A stretch of 64,000 bases of DNA from the NCBI RefSeq assembly GCF_016808335.1, contig NC_053143.1:50747441-50811440 (forward strand), in the 5' to 3' direction. A program made the translations under genes and the position numbers. This DNA is from Panicum virgatum (taxonomy: Eukaryota > Streptophyta > Magnoliopsida > Poales > Poaceae). Shown one piece after another: positions 38,466 through 49,529 of the stretch (its first letter is position 1; each line of letters begins with the position of its first letter). Under the pieces are notes generated by a model. The model was given only the letters and a program-made list of their open reading frames with translations, made no database searches and had not been told where the DNA came from.

Positions 38466-41400
38466 ATGTCGGCCGCGTCTGCGCCGGTGATCGGCGGGCG
38501 CTCGCCATCCCCGCCACCGCGCCGCCGAGCCTAGCCATCTCCAGCGCTGCGCCGCGGACGTCATCGCGGCGAAGTCATCATCGAGCGCATCAAGGAAGGC
38601 GGCGGCGGCTCCGTGCAGTACCCTATGCTCACGCGCACCAACTACCAGGAATGGGTGTTGTTGATGCGCGTGAACATGCAGGCGCAGGGCATATGGCACG
38701 CCGTCGAGCTGGAGGAAGACGAAGTCATCGAGTACCATGAGGATCGCCTCGCGCTCGCCGCCATCCTGTGTGCCGTCCCCACCGACATGCTCGGCTCCCT
38801 CGCGCGCAAGCGGACTGCGCGCTCGGTGTGGGAGGTGGTGAAGAGTGTCCGCGTCGGCGTCCAGCGCGTCCGCGACGCCAACGCCAAGCAGCTCTTGAAG
38901 GAGTTCAACGACATCGCCTTCAAGGCCGGCGAGAGCATCGACGACTTCTCCCTGCGCATCGTCGGGCTCGCCAACCAAGTGCGCATCCTCGGCTGGAACC
39001 TCACCGACGCTGAGGTCGTGACAAAGATGCTCGAGGTCGTTCCCGACCACCTGTCGCAGGTCGCCATCACCATCGAAGCCCTCCTTGACGTCGACACCAT
39101 GAGCATTGAGGAGGTGGTGGGGCGACTACGTCAAGTGGAGGAATGCAGAAAGAAGAAGGCCTCGCCGGCGACATCTCCGGTGGACCCAACCTACGACAAG
39201 CAGGGTAGGCTACTTCTCAGTGAGGAGGAATGGCTTGCAAGGCTCAAGATTCGCTGGGACGACGGGGGCAGCGGCTCCAACACCGGCGGCAAGAAGCCGG
39301 GCAAGACCCGACGCGGTCGCGGCGGCGGCAACGCTGGCGGCGGCGGAGGGGCGACGCGGGACCCCAACAAGCCGCCGAGCACCCCCTGCTTCAAGTGCGG
39401 CAAAGTTGGGCATTGGTCTCGCTATTGCCCCAACAAGCCCAAGAAGGAGCAGGCCAATCTGGCCCAAGGTGAGGAAGACGAGTCCAGCCTACTAATGGCC
39501 CATGCCTCTGTCGTTGCTGCGGCCGGCCACTCTACCTATCCGACACCGCCGCCGTCACACCGCCGCATCGACCTCAACGAGGAGCACGTCTTCGCCCAGC
39601 TTGGCCCTCACACAGATCTGAATCCTCACCGATGGGTTCTGGATACTGGGGCCACGAACCACATGACCGGGGAGAGGAGCGTCTTCTCCGAGCTCGACGT
39701 CAACGTACATGGAACCGTCCGTTTCGGTGACGGATCTGTGGTGGCTATCGAGGGCTGCGGCTCCGTCGTCTTCAGTTGCAAGAATGGAGAGCACCGCGCC
39801 CTCACCGGCGTCTACTTCATCCCGACGCTGCAGGCGAACATCATCAGCCTCGGTCAACTAGAGGAGGGCGGCTGCCGCATCGTCCTCGACGCCGGCGTCC
39901 TCAGCATCCACGAACCCTGGGGAAAACTGCTGACGCGGGTGAAGCGCTCACCCACGCGCCTCTACTTGCTGGAGCTCAACATAGGGCATCCGGTGTGCCT
40001 CTCTGCCCGGAGCACCGAGACGGCCTGGCGCTGGCACTCCCGATATGGCCACGTCAGCTTCCAGTCGCTGCGCCGCCTCGCTCACCATGACATGGTGCGC
40101 GGCTTGCCACCGTTGGAGCAGATCGAACAACTCTGCGACGCCTGCCTCGCCGGCAAGCATCACCGCAGCCCCTTCCCCGAGCAAGCACACTGACGCGCGA
40201 TCGGCCTCCTCGACCTCATCGATGGGGACCTCTGCGGACCCATCTCTCCCACGACTCCGAGCGGCAACAAGTACTTCTTGCTGCTCGTCGACGATCTCAG
40301 TCGCTACATGTAGCTGGTGCTGCTGCCAAGCAAGGATCACGCCGCGTCTGCGATCAAGAACTTCCAGGCTGGCGTTGAGGTGGAGACTGGGCAGAAGTTG
40401 AAGGTCCTCCGCACTGATCTTGGGGGGGAATTCACCTCTGTTGAGTTTGGCAGGTACTGTGCGGAGCGCGGCGTGCACCGGCAGCTCACTGCTCATTATT
40501 CCCCACAGCAGAATGGGGTGGTGGAACCCCGGAACCAGAGTGTCGTGGCCATGGCGCGCTGCATGCTCAAAGCCAAGAGCCTGCCTGGATACTTCTAGGG
40601 GGAAGCCGTCACCACCGCTATGCACATCCTGAACAGAGCGCCGACGCGTGCGCTCGACGGCAAGACGCCGTTTGAAGCCTGGCATGGCGAGCGACCACAC
40701 GTCCACTACTTCAGGACCTTTGGGTGCATCGGCCACGTCAAGAACACATGCCCAGGGCTGAAGAAGCTAGAGGATCGCAGCAGTCCAATGATCTTCATCG
40801 GCTACGAGAGCGGATCCAAGGCGTACCGCTCCTACGACCCCAACGCCGAGCGTGTCGTCATCTCCAGGGACGCTGTCTTCGACGAGGCCGGGGCGTGGAA
40901 GTGGAAGGACGATGGCGCAAAGGCCTCGGACATGGGGACCTTCACCATCGAGTACACGGAGGAGTACATCCCGGCGGCGCCAACAACAGAACACGGGAGT
41001 GCAACTCCACGCACCCCGTCTCCAGTCGACGTTCCTGCAATGCCTGAACACGACGCTCCGGCCACCCCTGAACACGATGCTCCGGCCACACCAGTCCAGT
41101 TCGTTTCCCCTCCGCCGGATGACGAGCTGGACCTGGATGACGACCATGACGACGCCCCACTGCGGTTCCGCGCCATCGACAACATCATCGGCGCCAGAAC
41201 CACGCCGCCCGGGGCCGGCCACGCGGAACCTCAACGCCGAGCTCCACTTCACCTCCGCAGAGGAGCCAGCCACGTTCGCCGCAGCAGAGCGCGAGCCGTG
41301 CTGGAGAGCCGCCATGACCGAGGAGAAGATGGCCATCACCGACAACGCCACCTGGGAGCTTGTCGAGCTCCCGACGGGGCACCGCGCCATCGGCCTCAAG

Positions 41401-42814
41401 TGGGTCTACAAGGTGAAGCGTGACGAGCACGGGAACATCGTCCGGCACAAGGCGTGGCTGGTGGCTAAGGGGTACGTCCAGCGCGCCGGCGTCGACTACG
41501 ACGAAGTGTTCGCCCCCTGGCGCACATGGAGTCTGTACGCCTGATGCTGGCCGTGGCGGCGCACCAAGGCTGGGAGGTCCATCACATGGAAGTCAAGAGC
41601 GGGTTCCTCAATGGAGAGCTCAGGAGGAGGTCTACGTTGCGCAGCCGCCCGGCTACGTCGTCAAGGGCGCTGAGCACAAGGTCTTGCGCCTGTGTAAGGC
41701 GCTGTACGGCCTCAAGCAGGCACCCAGGGCCTGGAATGCCAAGTTCGACGCCACCATGTTGGCACTTGGTTTCCAGAGGAGCAGCTCAGAGCACGGTGTG
41801 TACACACGTGTACAGGGTGAGCACCGGCTCATAGTCGGCGTCTACGTCGACGATCTGGTGATAACTGGGGGCAGCAACATCGACATCCACCAGTTCAAGG
41901 CCGAGATGCAAGAAGTTTTCCGCATGAGCGATCTTGGTCTTCTCTCCTACTATCTCGGCATCGAGGTCCACCAGAGCGACAGCGGCATCATGCTCCGTCA
42001 AGCCGCCTACGCCGACAAGCTTCTGGAGCGCGGTGGGATGCAGGACTGCAATCCTGCCATGGCGCCCATGGAGTCCCGCCTCAAGCTGAGCAAGGAGAGT
42101 ACCACTCCAGCCGTCAATGCCACGGAGTATAGGCGGATCATTGGTGGACTCCGGTATCTGGTGCACACCCGGCCAGACCTCGCCTACGCGGGGGGGTACC
42201 TGAGCCGGTTCATGGAGTCGCCACATGAGGAGCATCTGGCCACGGTGAAGCGAGTACTTCGGTATCTCGCTGGAACGCGCGGCTATGGGCTGCACTATGG
42301 GAGAAAGAAGGGCGATGCACTGAAGCTGATCGGCTACAGCGACGCTGACATGGCCGGGGACATCGATTCCCGGAAGAGCACAAACGGTGTCATCTTCTTC
42401 CTCAGAGACAGTCCGATCACTTGGCAATCAGCCAAGCAAAAGGTCGTTGCTCTGTCCTCATGTGAGGCAGAGTACATCGCGGCGGCCGTCGCCGCATGCC
42501 AGGGCGTCTGGCTTGCTCGCCTCCTCGGCGACCTCGTCGGGCTGGAGCTTGCAGTGCCGGAGATAATGGTGGACAACATGTCTGCCATCGCCCTCACCAA
42601 GAACCCGGTGTTCCATGACCATTCAAAGCACATCGACGTGCGCTACCACTACATCAGGGAGTGCATCGAACGGGGCAGGATCGTCATCGACTACATCGAG
42701 ACAAAGATGTAGCTCGCGGACATCCTCACCAAGGCGCTCGGGCGCGTCCGCTTTCAGGAGCTGCGCGTCAGGATCGGCGTCAAGGATCTTCCAGGTGATC
42801 TGATCAAGGCTTAG
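38466..42814 (+). pseudogene. Copia gag-pol polyprotein (defective)
   Basis: Order: gag of UBN2 type (38613-39400; NYQEWVLLMRVNMQAQGIWH), CCHC knuckle CFKCGKVGHWSRYC, protease DTGATNHM, pre-integrase HH-CC (...WHSRYGHVS..., CDACLAGKHH), integrase core (LLLVDDLSRYM, GGEF, a PQQNGVVEPRN block), RVT_2 reverse transcriptase (WKxV-type ALYGLKQAPRAWN; YVDD catalytic box) and RNase H (DADMAGDIDSRKST). In-frame stops at 40191-40193 (TGA), 40311-40313, 40596-40598 and 42710-42712 (TAG). Frameshifts occur near the gag start, ~41200 and 41520-41640. Most stops are one-base G-to-A or C-to-T changes, typical of decay by deamination. It is dead, but the domains are easily legible. Confidence 0.9.
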
Positions 42815-42822
42815 GGGGAAAA

Positions 42823-42907
42823 TGTTGAAATTAACCCTCAATCGATCACCATCATGTACATAGCTTTAGTTAGTTGGCTCCTTTACTAATTTTAGCTATT
42901 AGCTGCA
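42823..42907 (+). repeat. Copia 3' LTR remnant
   Basis: Starts TGTTGAAATTAACCC directly after the polypurine tract and may end at CA (42906-42907). It is much shorter than usual copia LTRs (hundreds of bp), so it is probably truncated. The right boundary is a guess based on where LINE ORF1-like sequence resumes. Confidence 0.5.
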
Positions 42908-42913
42908 CGTTCT

Positions 42914-43870
42914 GTGGGATGGCGCGGTCAATTAGCGACCTGCTTGTCCGTGACCGTCGATCCTCCGTTCGCGTCTCTGGCCCCCATGCATCTCGTGGGC
43001 GTGGCCGTTGACGACGCGCAGCCGGGAGATTCGCCTGCGACTGCTGGAGGGGCGGCCATCAACGTTGGGCCGCTGATCCATGATGCGGCACTGGGTCCTT
43101 GCGGCGAAGAGGAGATTTCCCGCGCGCTGGCCCGCATGCTACTGGTCGCGGGGGAGGTGCCACTGGTACACGTGATCTCTAATGGCGGCGCTCCGTCGAC
43201 CACTGCGACCAGTGTGGCACCTACTTCTCCGCTGGCTGAAGCGCCCACGACGGCCGCTCCTCCTCTGGATGCGGAGCCTGCAGCGGCCTGTTCCCCACCG
43301 GCGAGAACGACTACAACTGTGTTGTCACCGCGGGCTGCGACCACTAACGCGACCACCGTGGTGACTGCTCCGGCAGCTCCGACACCTCTGGTCCCCAGCT
43401 TCAAGTTGGTGTACTCACGGCGACAAAGGCAACCACACCCTGAGCCGGAAACCCCGCTGCAGGGGGACGCCATCTCACCGGCACGCCCAGGCTCCCCCAA
43501 TTCATGCCAGCGGAAGCGCTTCTTGGTGAAAATTTCTAAAAAGACGGCAAGGATCCTCCCTACGCCAATGGCGAGCAGACTGCGTTCCCGCGCCTGCGCA
43601 CCTTGCGCTCCGCGGCGCAGCCGTCGCATCGCTGGGATGGAGCCGGATGTTCCTAGTGGCGGGACATCCCAAAGAGCAATGAAGAAGGTAATGCGTGCCC
43701 AGGACCTCATTGGGGAGACTGCCGGCATCGATCAGCAAAGCTTGGAGAGGTACTGCAAGCTATTCACTGGCTCGGCGAGGCTCCTGGACTCCCAGGCTTT
43801 GGCGCTCTCGGCTCTCTTCGGATGGGCCGCTCCTGATGAGGAAGAGTTGCGGCGGGTGACTGGTTGCTGA
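42914..43870 (+). pseudogene. LINE-3 ORF1, C-terminal part
   Basis: Open for 318 codons to a TGA at 43868-43870. Ends with a basic stretch (PRRSRRIAGMEP) followed by RAMKKVMRAQDL and LALSALFGWA. These correspond to PRRSRRLAGLG, KKKVMRALDMD and LAAIFGLTPP in LINE-2 ORF1. The ATG at 42914 is fortuitous, because the true frame continues from before the copia insertion. ORF2 starts 28 bp after the stop, the same tight spacing as in LINE-2. Confidence 0.75.
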
Positions 43871-43898
43871 CTGTTGCTGCCAAGGTCGTTCTTTTCCT

Positions 43899-46800
43899 TT
43901 GCCAGACATGAATCCGTCTAAGATCCTTTGCTGGAACGTCCATGGATTAAATTCCAGGGCACGACAAGACACTGTAAGAACCTTGATCACCACAGGTCGA
44001 ATTGAGGTAGTCTGTTTACAGGAGACAAAAATGTCGGGTGTTTCTCATAGCTGCATTCTTTCTATGCTGGGCTCTGATTTTCCTCATTGGGTAGAGCTGC
44101 CAGCGGTTGGTGCTAGTGGGGGTATTTTAGTCGCTTGGCGACATGATCTAGGACCAGCTACCACCACCAGGCTAGATAATTTCAGCTTGTCTGTTCAATT
44201 CTCCCCTGCCAACTCACAAGCCTGGTGGATAACTTGTGTGTACGGTCCTCAAGGGAATGATAATAAAGTGCTTTTCATGCAAGAAATTCGTGATGTGAGA
44301 TCAGCTTGTCCTGGACCGTGGCTTCTGCTTGGGGATTTCAATTTAATAACACACACTGATGATAAGAACAGTGGGACTGTTGACAGGGCAATGATGGGAA
44401 GATTTCGCCGTTTGATCAGTGACTTGGAGCTAAAAGATTTGCCTCTGCTTGGCCGCAAATACACGTGGTCCAATCAGCAAGACCAGCCGACACTAGTCAA
44501 ACATGACAGAGTTCTTTGCTCAGCCAATTGGGAGCAGATGTTTCCTAACTGTCTATTGCAGAGTTGTGCCACAGATGGGTCAGATCATTGCCCCCTCCTG
44601 CTAGGTTTGAATGATGTACAACCGGCTAAAGCCAGATTTCATTTTGAGGCCTTTTGGCCCAGCCTGGATGGTTTTCAAGAGGTAGTTGCAGCAGCTTGGG
44701 CATCTGAGGCAGTTTCTCATTGTCCATTTGACACCCTGGCAAGAAAATTCAGAACACTTGTTAGAAAACTTCAAAGCTGGAGCCAAAAGAAAGTGGGCCA
44801 TGTCAATTCACAACTAGCACTAGCCAGGGAAGTGCTCCATCAGTTAGAAATAGCACAAGATTCTAGGGAATTATCCAGGCTCGAATTATGGCTCAAGAAC
44901 AAACTGAAGCCGCATTCATTGGCTCTTTCCTCTCTGTAGCGTACCATCGCAAGAAGTAGATCCCGCATTGGTTGGCTTAAGGAAGGTGATGCCAATACAT
45001 CTCTGTTTCATGCACACGCCCGACACCACAAGAGGAAGAATTTCATTGCTAAGATCACCACGGTCGAGGGGATAATCCTCACCAAACATGAGGAAAAGGA
45101 GCAGCATATCTTTGATTTCTATAACAGTTTGCTGGGCAGCAGTACTGACAGAGAGATGACAGTTAATCTAGCAGAATTAGACATGCCAAATATTCCTCTA
45201 CATGACCTAGAAGTTCCTTTTTCATAAGAGGAAGTTTGGAAAACAGTAAAGGCATTACCTCCCGATAAAGCTCCTGGCCCCGATGGGTTTACAGGCAGAT
45301 TCTATAAAGTGTGTTGGCAGATTATCAAAGTGGACATAATGGCTGCGATATCAGCTGTATGGAGCCGAAAATTCACCAACTTTGAGCTCTTGAATTCAGC
45401 TTTTGTCACTCTCCTACCAAAGAGAGAGGATGCCTCCAGTATAAAGGATTACAGGCCCATCAGTTTAGTGCATTCATTCGCCAAGCTGGTAACAAAAATC
45501 CTCGCCAACAGACTTGCCGGGTATTTGAATCAGCTGGTTTCCCCCAACCAAAGCGCTTTCATTAAAGGTTGCTTCATTTTTGACAACTTCATGCTGGTCC
45601 AACATACCACAAAGTTCCTGCACCAACAGAAACAGGCTCGCATTCTTCTCAAACTGGATATCACTAAGGCCTTTGACTCGGTTTCTTGGCCTTTCCTCCT
45701 GGAATTGTTGAATCAATTGGGTTTTGGGCAAATTTGGTGTGATATCATAAGTGGGCTGCTAGGCACATCTTCCACTCAGGTACTCCTTAATGGCTCTCCA
45801 GGAGAAAAAAAATTATCATCAGCGAGGCCTTAGACAGGGAGACCCACTGTCCCCCATGCTCTTCATACTAGTCATGGATGTGCTGTGTCATATAATAAAT
45901 AAAGCTGCAGAACAGAATATGCTACAACCATTGGCGAGAAGAGCATTACGCCATAGGATCTCCTTGTATGCCGATGATGTGGTGCTTTTCTTGAGGCCCT
46001 CGGCTAGTGATATTGAGATCACTTTGGATATATTGCAGCTATTTGGAACAGCTTCTGGGCTCATAACAAACCTCCAAAAAAGCAGTGTCCTTCCCATCCA
46101 GTGCAGTGAAGATGACAAAGTATTCTTGCAGGAATCCTTGCCATGCCAAATCTCGGAGTTTCCATGTAAATACCTAGGGGTTCCTCTCTCCCCTCACAAA
46201 CTCACCAAAGCTCAAGCAATGTCCATTGTGGAAAGAGTAGTAGACAGACTCCCAAGTTGGAAGGCTGACTTGCTCACCAAAGCTGGTAGGGTAATATTGG
46301 TCCAGTATGTGCTCACCTCAATGCTCATCTACATTTTGTTAGCACTTGAGCTACCACCCAGTGTCTTGAAGGCAATAGACAAGATCAGAAGAGCTTTCTT
46401 ATGGAAGGGCAGGAAGGATGTTAAAGGAGGGCATTGTTTGCTTGCATGGCCAAAAGTCACAAGACCAGTTCTTTTAGGAGGGCTTGGCATCTCTGACCTC
46501 CAAAAACTGGGATGGGCACTAAAACTTAGGTGGCTATGGCTGCAGAAAACTGAACCTGAAAAGGCATGGTCTTTTTTCCCAATTCAGGCCCAACACCATG
46601 TCCAGTCCTTTCTTGCAATGGCTGTCAAAACAGTAATTGGAAATGGAAAAAACACTAGTTTTTGGACAGATGGCTGGTTGCTTGACCAAAGCCTAAAACA
46701 GACCCTGCCACATCTATACAGCGCAGTAGCAGTAAGAGCAAGGAAAAGAACAGTGTTCGATGCTATAACTGATGGAAGGTGGATTTCAGATATTAGAGGA

Positions 46801-47469
46801 GTATTGAGCGTGCAGGTTCTGATTGAATACATTCATCTTTGGGAGCTTCTTTAAGATGTTGAGCTACAGCCAGAGGTGGAAGATTTACATATTTGGAAGT
46901 TCACAGCCTCTGGTCTTTATTCCACCAAATCAGCATATGAGGCTCTTTTCATTGGTGCCACCCAATTCGACCCTTGGGAGAGAATTTGGAAAAGCTGGGC
47001 TCCGGGGAAATGCAAGTTCTTTTTGTGGACTGCTGCCCATAATCGATGCTGGACAGCAGACAGACTTGCTAAAAGAGGCCTTAACCATCCACCAAAATGT
47101 CCACTTTGTGATCAAATTGAAGAAACAATAGACCACCTACTGGTTTCTTGTGTCTTCACCCGGCAATTCTGGTTCATCATCTTGCAGCAATTTGGGTTAC
47201 AAGCTGCAGCACCACAGCTAGCTGATATCTGCTTTGTGGATTGGTGGGGAGGAGTTAGCAACATGCTTTCTGGTCAGGGTAAAAAAGGAGTTAACTCTAT
47301 CATTATCTTAGGGGCCTGGTTAATTTGGAAACATCGCAACCGTTGTGTGTTTGATCGTGAGACCCCCAATGTTTCCCGGGTTGTGGAAGCCTTTAGAGAG
47401 GAGGTCCAGATGTGGTCTCTAGCAGGGGCTAGAGGAGTTTCATATCTCCTCGCCTTAGCTCCCTCTTAG
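43899..47469 (+). pseudogene. LINE-3 ORF2, endonuclease / reverse transcriptase / zf-RVT (broken)
   Basis: Order: endonuclease 43899-44620 (ILCWNVHGLNSRARQ, VCLQETKM, GDFNLITHTDDKNS, SDHCPLLL), linker, reverse transcriptase 45230-46110 (APGPDGFTGRFYK, DYRPISLVHSFAKLVTKILA, LDITKAFDSVSW, GLRQGDPLSPMLFILVMD, LYADDVVLF), connection, zf-RVT 46876-47300 (HPPKCPLCDQIEETIDHLL) and final ALAPS stop at 47469. Inactivating changes: TAG 44937-44939, TAA 45225-45227, a frameshift in an A-run near 45810 and TAA 46852-46854. The endonuclease and RT catalytic residues are preserved. It retains the ~25 codons after the endonuclease that LINE-2 lacks. Confidence 0.87.
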
Positions 47470-47674
47470 CTGAAGAGGGTGTGTGTTCGTGTGGTCTGGT
47501 CCCTGTTAGTGTCCAGGTTTTTTAAGAGGGAGAAAGTACTAGTTTTTGAGGGTGTGTTACAGACCCTTTATCCCTGTAATATTTTTTTGGGGGGCTTTAC
47601 CCCCACAATCTCTTCTTAATATATTGATGCGCAGTTCTCCTGCGCGTTCGAGAAAAAAAAACATCTTATTACCA

Positions 47675-48559
47675 CATTCACAGCAAGATCTAGAACCCAA
47701 TCTGGTTATAACTAAAGATTACATTGTCTTGGAAAAAGATAAAACTACTTCATTATGCCAACGAACTGAATTGGAGAGAAAAATATGTTGTACTTCTGCT
47801 TGTTTCAAAATGATGACATACAAACTTAAGTTTCGTGTGCAACTTCCCTCTGCTAATAATTTACTAATTATGATTCCACAAGCATTGGTTGGTAAGTTCG
47901 TATATGCTAGGATGTAAACTGAAAAGGCTACTTTTCATCGTCTTTGGTGCATGGTGGGTGCAGCAAAGATTAGATTCCTTGACCGTAATTTCCTCGCAAA
48001 CTACCACCAGAACAGCACAAAACTTTTTCTCCCAAAAGTCTCTATCTCTACTTCTACCTTACAATAGAATCTTTCTATGTTCTTCTAGATGTGTTCAATT
48101 TTATGTTTTTGTCAAGGCTCAAATTATATTGATATGAATGAATTCCTCATGGTTTCTAAATATGGCATTAGATTGGTCTTTGATCTGATGAGAGTGGTCT
48201 TCCTTACAAAATTTGAAGAAGTTAAATTGAGTTCTGATAATTGGGCCAGATTGTGACAGTCCAAGTGCCCGTTCATCTATCCATCATATATGGTCAGGCA
48301 CTCAGACTACGTTGTCTTCAGGTGTAACATGAATCTTAATGCCTGAGATAATCTGCCTGCCGCAGCACAGTTATCGTGCTGTGTTTATAAAGCTCACTAC
48401 TGAAGTTAACAGCTGGGGCTCCAAGTTTTCTCAGCACACAGCTGAAGCATATAAAACTGGATCATCTACCAATCTCTGGGCACAGCATAGCACACAAGAT
48501 TGGTCACACTGTCAGGTTTCCCTCAAATAGTCAACAGTAACTGCAATAATAATGGTCTT
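47675..48559. other. Unassigned intergenic sequence
   Basis: No gene or element was recognised. It lies between LINE-3 and the duplicated HIPP upstream region. Confidence 0.4.
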
Positions 48560-49326
48560 GTAAGAACTTTATATGATTTCTATAAAAGCAGGGGGACCTT
48601 TACTAAAAAAACTGCAACAATGGTTTCTTCAAAAAAAAAAACTGCAACAATGAACGCAAAGTTTGAACCAAATTAGTGCCACATTCAACAATGAATAAAT
48701 TACCTCCCTAACATATATAACCTCGTTTTTACTCAGTCCTTTTGTTAATTGATGCACCAATGGGCAGTTTTACTGTTATTCGCTGCAGCAGTTGACAACT
48801 TTCCTAAAACGATGTCGTTGCGTAATTTGACACCTCAATCAGTGGATTGTTTTGGAAGGTATCCTTGCATTTCCCTCCTTGGCTACCTCAAGATTACCCA
48901 GCTGGATGGATTCTTAATTAATTTGTTCCAAAAGTGTGCCTTGCATTGTGATCACTATGAGGAATTCTTGCAAAGTCATACTCAAAATTTCATTTTTTTT
49001 TACCGAAAATGAGATTATTGTGTTTGCCAATGAAAACATTCCTTAGACACGTCCTGATGAGTGGTGTGACATGTAAATTCGTCTCCCTTCCACAGTTAGA
49101 AAAATATTGTTGTTTCAAACGTACAGCCAAATTATTAAATAAATTAAAGCCACATGCACGTAGCTGATACGCGTACACGCGTCCCTAAATCTAATACGAC
49201 GGTCTTGTTTACCATCGAAGTTGGGCTGTCAGGGTCTCAGGGATACTGAAGTTAGTTAGCTCTACCTGAACGTGGGGTCATGTGACCTCGCTCGTCAGGC
49301 ACACGACGTGCGCCTAAGCCTTCTCC

Positions 49327-49336
49327 TATATATAAG
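49327..49336 (+). promoter_or_regulatory. TATA box of the HIPP gene
   Basis: TATATATAAG, ~130 bp upstream of the coding start. It is conserved in the second copy (TATTTATAAG, 61686-61695) with the same flanks (ctcct…gcgc). The mRNA would start near 49360 and include the CT-repeat leader. Confidence 0.7.
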
Positions 49337-49377
49337 GCGCCTCACTATCTGCCCTCCATCCTCCTCTTCACACTGCA

Positions 49378-49380
<3 letters not shown>

Positions 49381-49427
<47 letters not shown>
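49381..49427 (+). repeat. (CT)n in the HIPP 5' UTR
   Basis: About 23 CT units between the TATA box and start codon. A CT-rich leader is also present in the second copy (61741-61804, interrupted). CT/GA tracts in plant leaders can bind BBR/BPC factors, but no function is shown here. Confidence 0.9.
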
Positions 49428-49428
<1 letters not shown>

Positions 49429-49434
49429 ATGTGA
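49429..49434 (+). promoter_or_regulatory. Start-stop upstream ORF (ATG-TGA) in the HIPP leader
   Basis: The leader contains ATG followed immediately by TGA, 30 bp before the main ATG. The second gene copy has the same ATGTGAGAAAC at 61807. Minimal AUG-stop uORFs are known to stall ribosomes in some plant leaders. Whether this one does is inference. Confidence 0.5.
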
Positions 49435-49463
49435 GAAACCAAGGATCAGTTCACACCCAAGCC

Positions 49464-49477
49464 ATGGCAGAGAAGGT

Positions 49478-49529
<52 letters not shown>

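Larger units (their letters stand above)
38434..42907 (+). mobile_element. Ty1-copia retrotransposon nested in LINE-3, 5' LTR not found
   Basis: The primer binding site TGGTACCAGAGC (38436-38447) matches the usual initiator-tRNA-Met site with one change. The gag-pol region follows, then the purine tract taggggga and an LTR start TGTTGAAATTAACCC at 42823. No copy of that LTR start is found upstream of the primer binding site, where LINE-like sequence continues up to ~38430. The 3' LTR appears to be only ~85 bp (possibly ending ...AGCTGCA at 42907) before LINE ORF1 sequence resumes. No 5-bp target duplication was identified. The ends are therefore partly lost. Confidence 0.75.
37815..47659 (+). 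mobile_element. 5'-truncated L1-type LINE (copy LINE-3), split by a Ty1-copia element
   Basis: Flanked by the 15-bp direct repeat AACATCTTATTACCA (37800-37814 and 47660-47674). LINE sequence is 37815-~38430 and ~42908-47659; the gap holds a copia element. It begins inside ORF1 (PEPDVVAGG...VLVYPISI corresponds to VEPVAGTDGG...TLVYPVTI of LINE-2), so it is 5'-truncated. The 3' UTR ends with the stem-loop GCGCAG-ttctc-CTGCGC (47629-47645) and poly(A). Net LINE length is about 5.4 kb. Confidence 0.9.
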
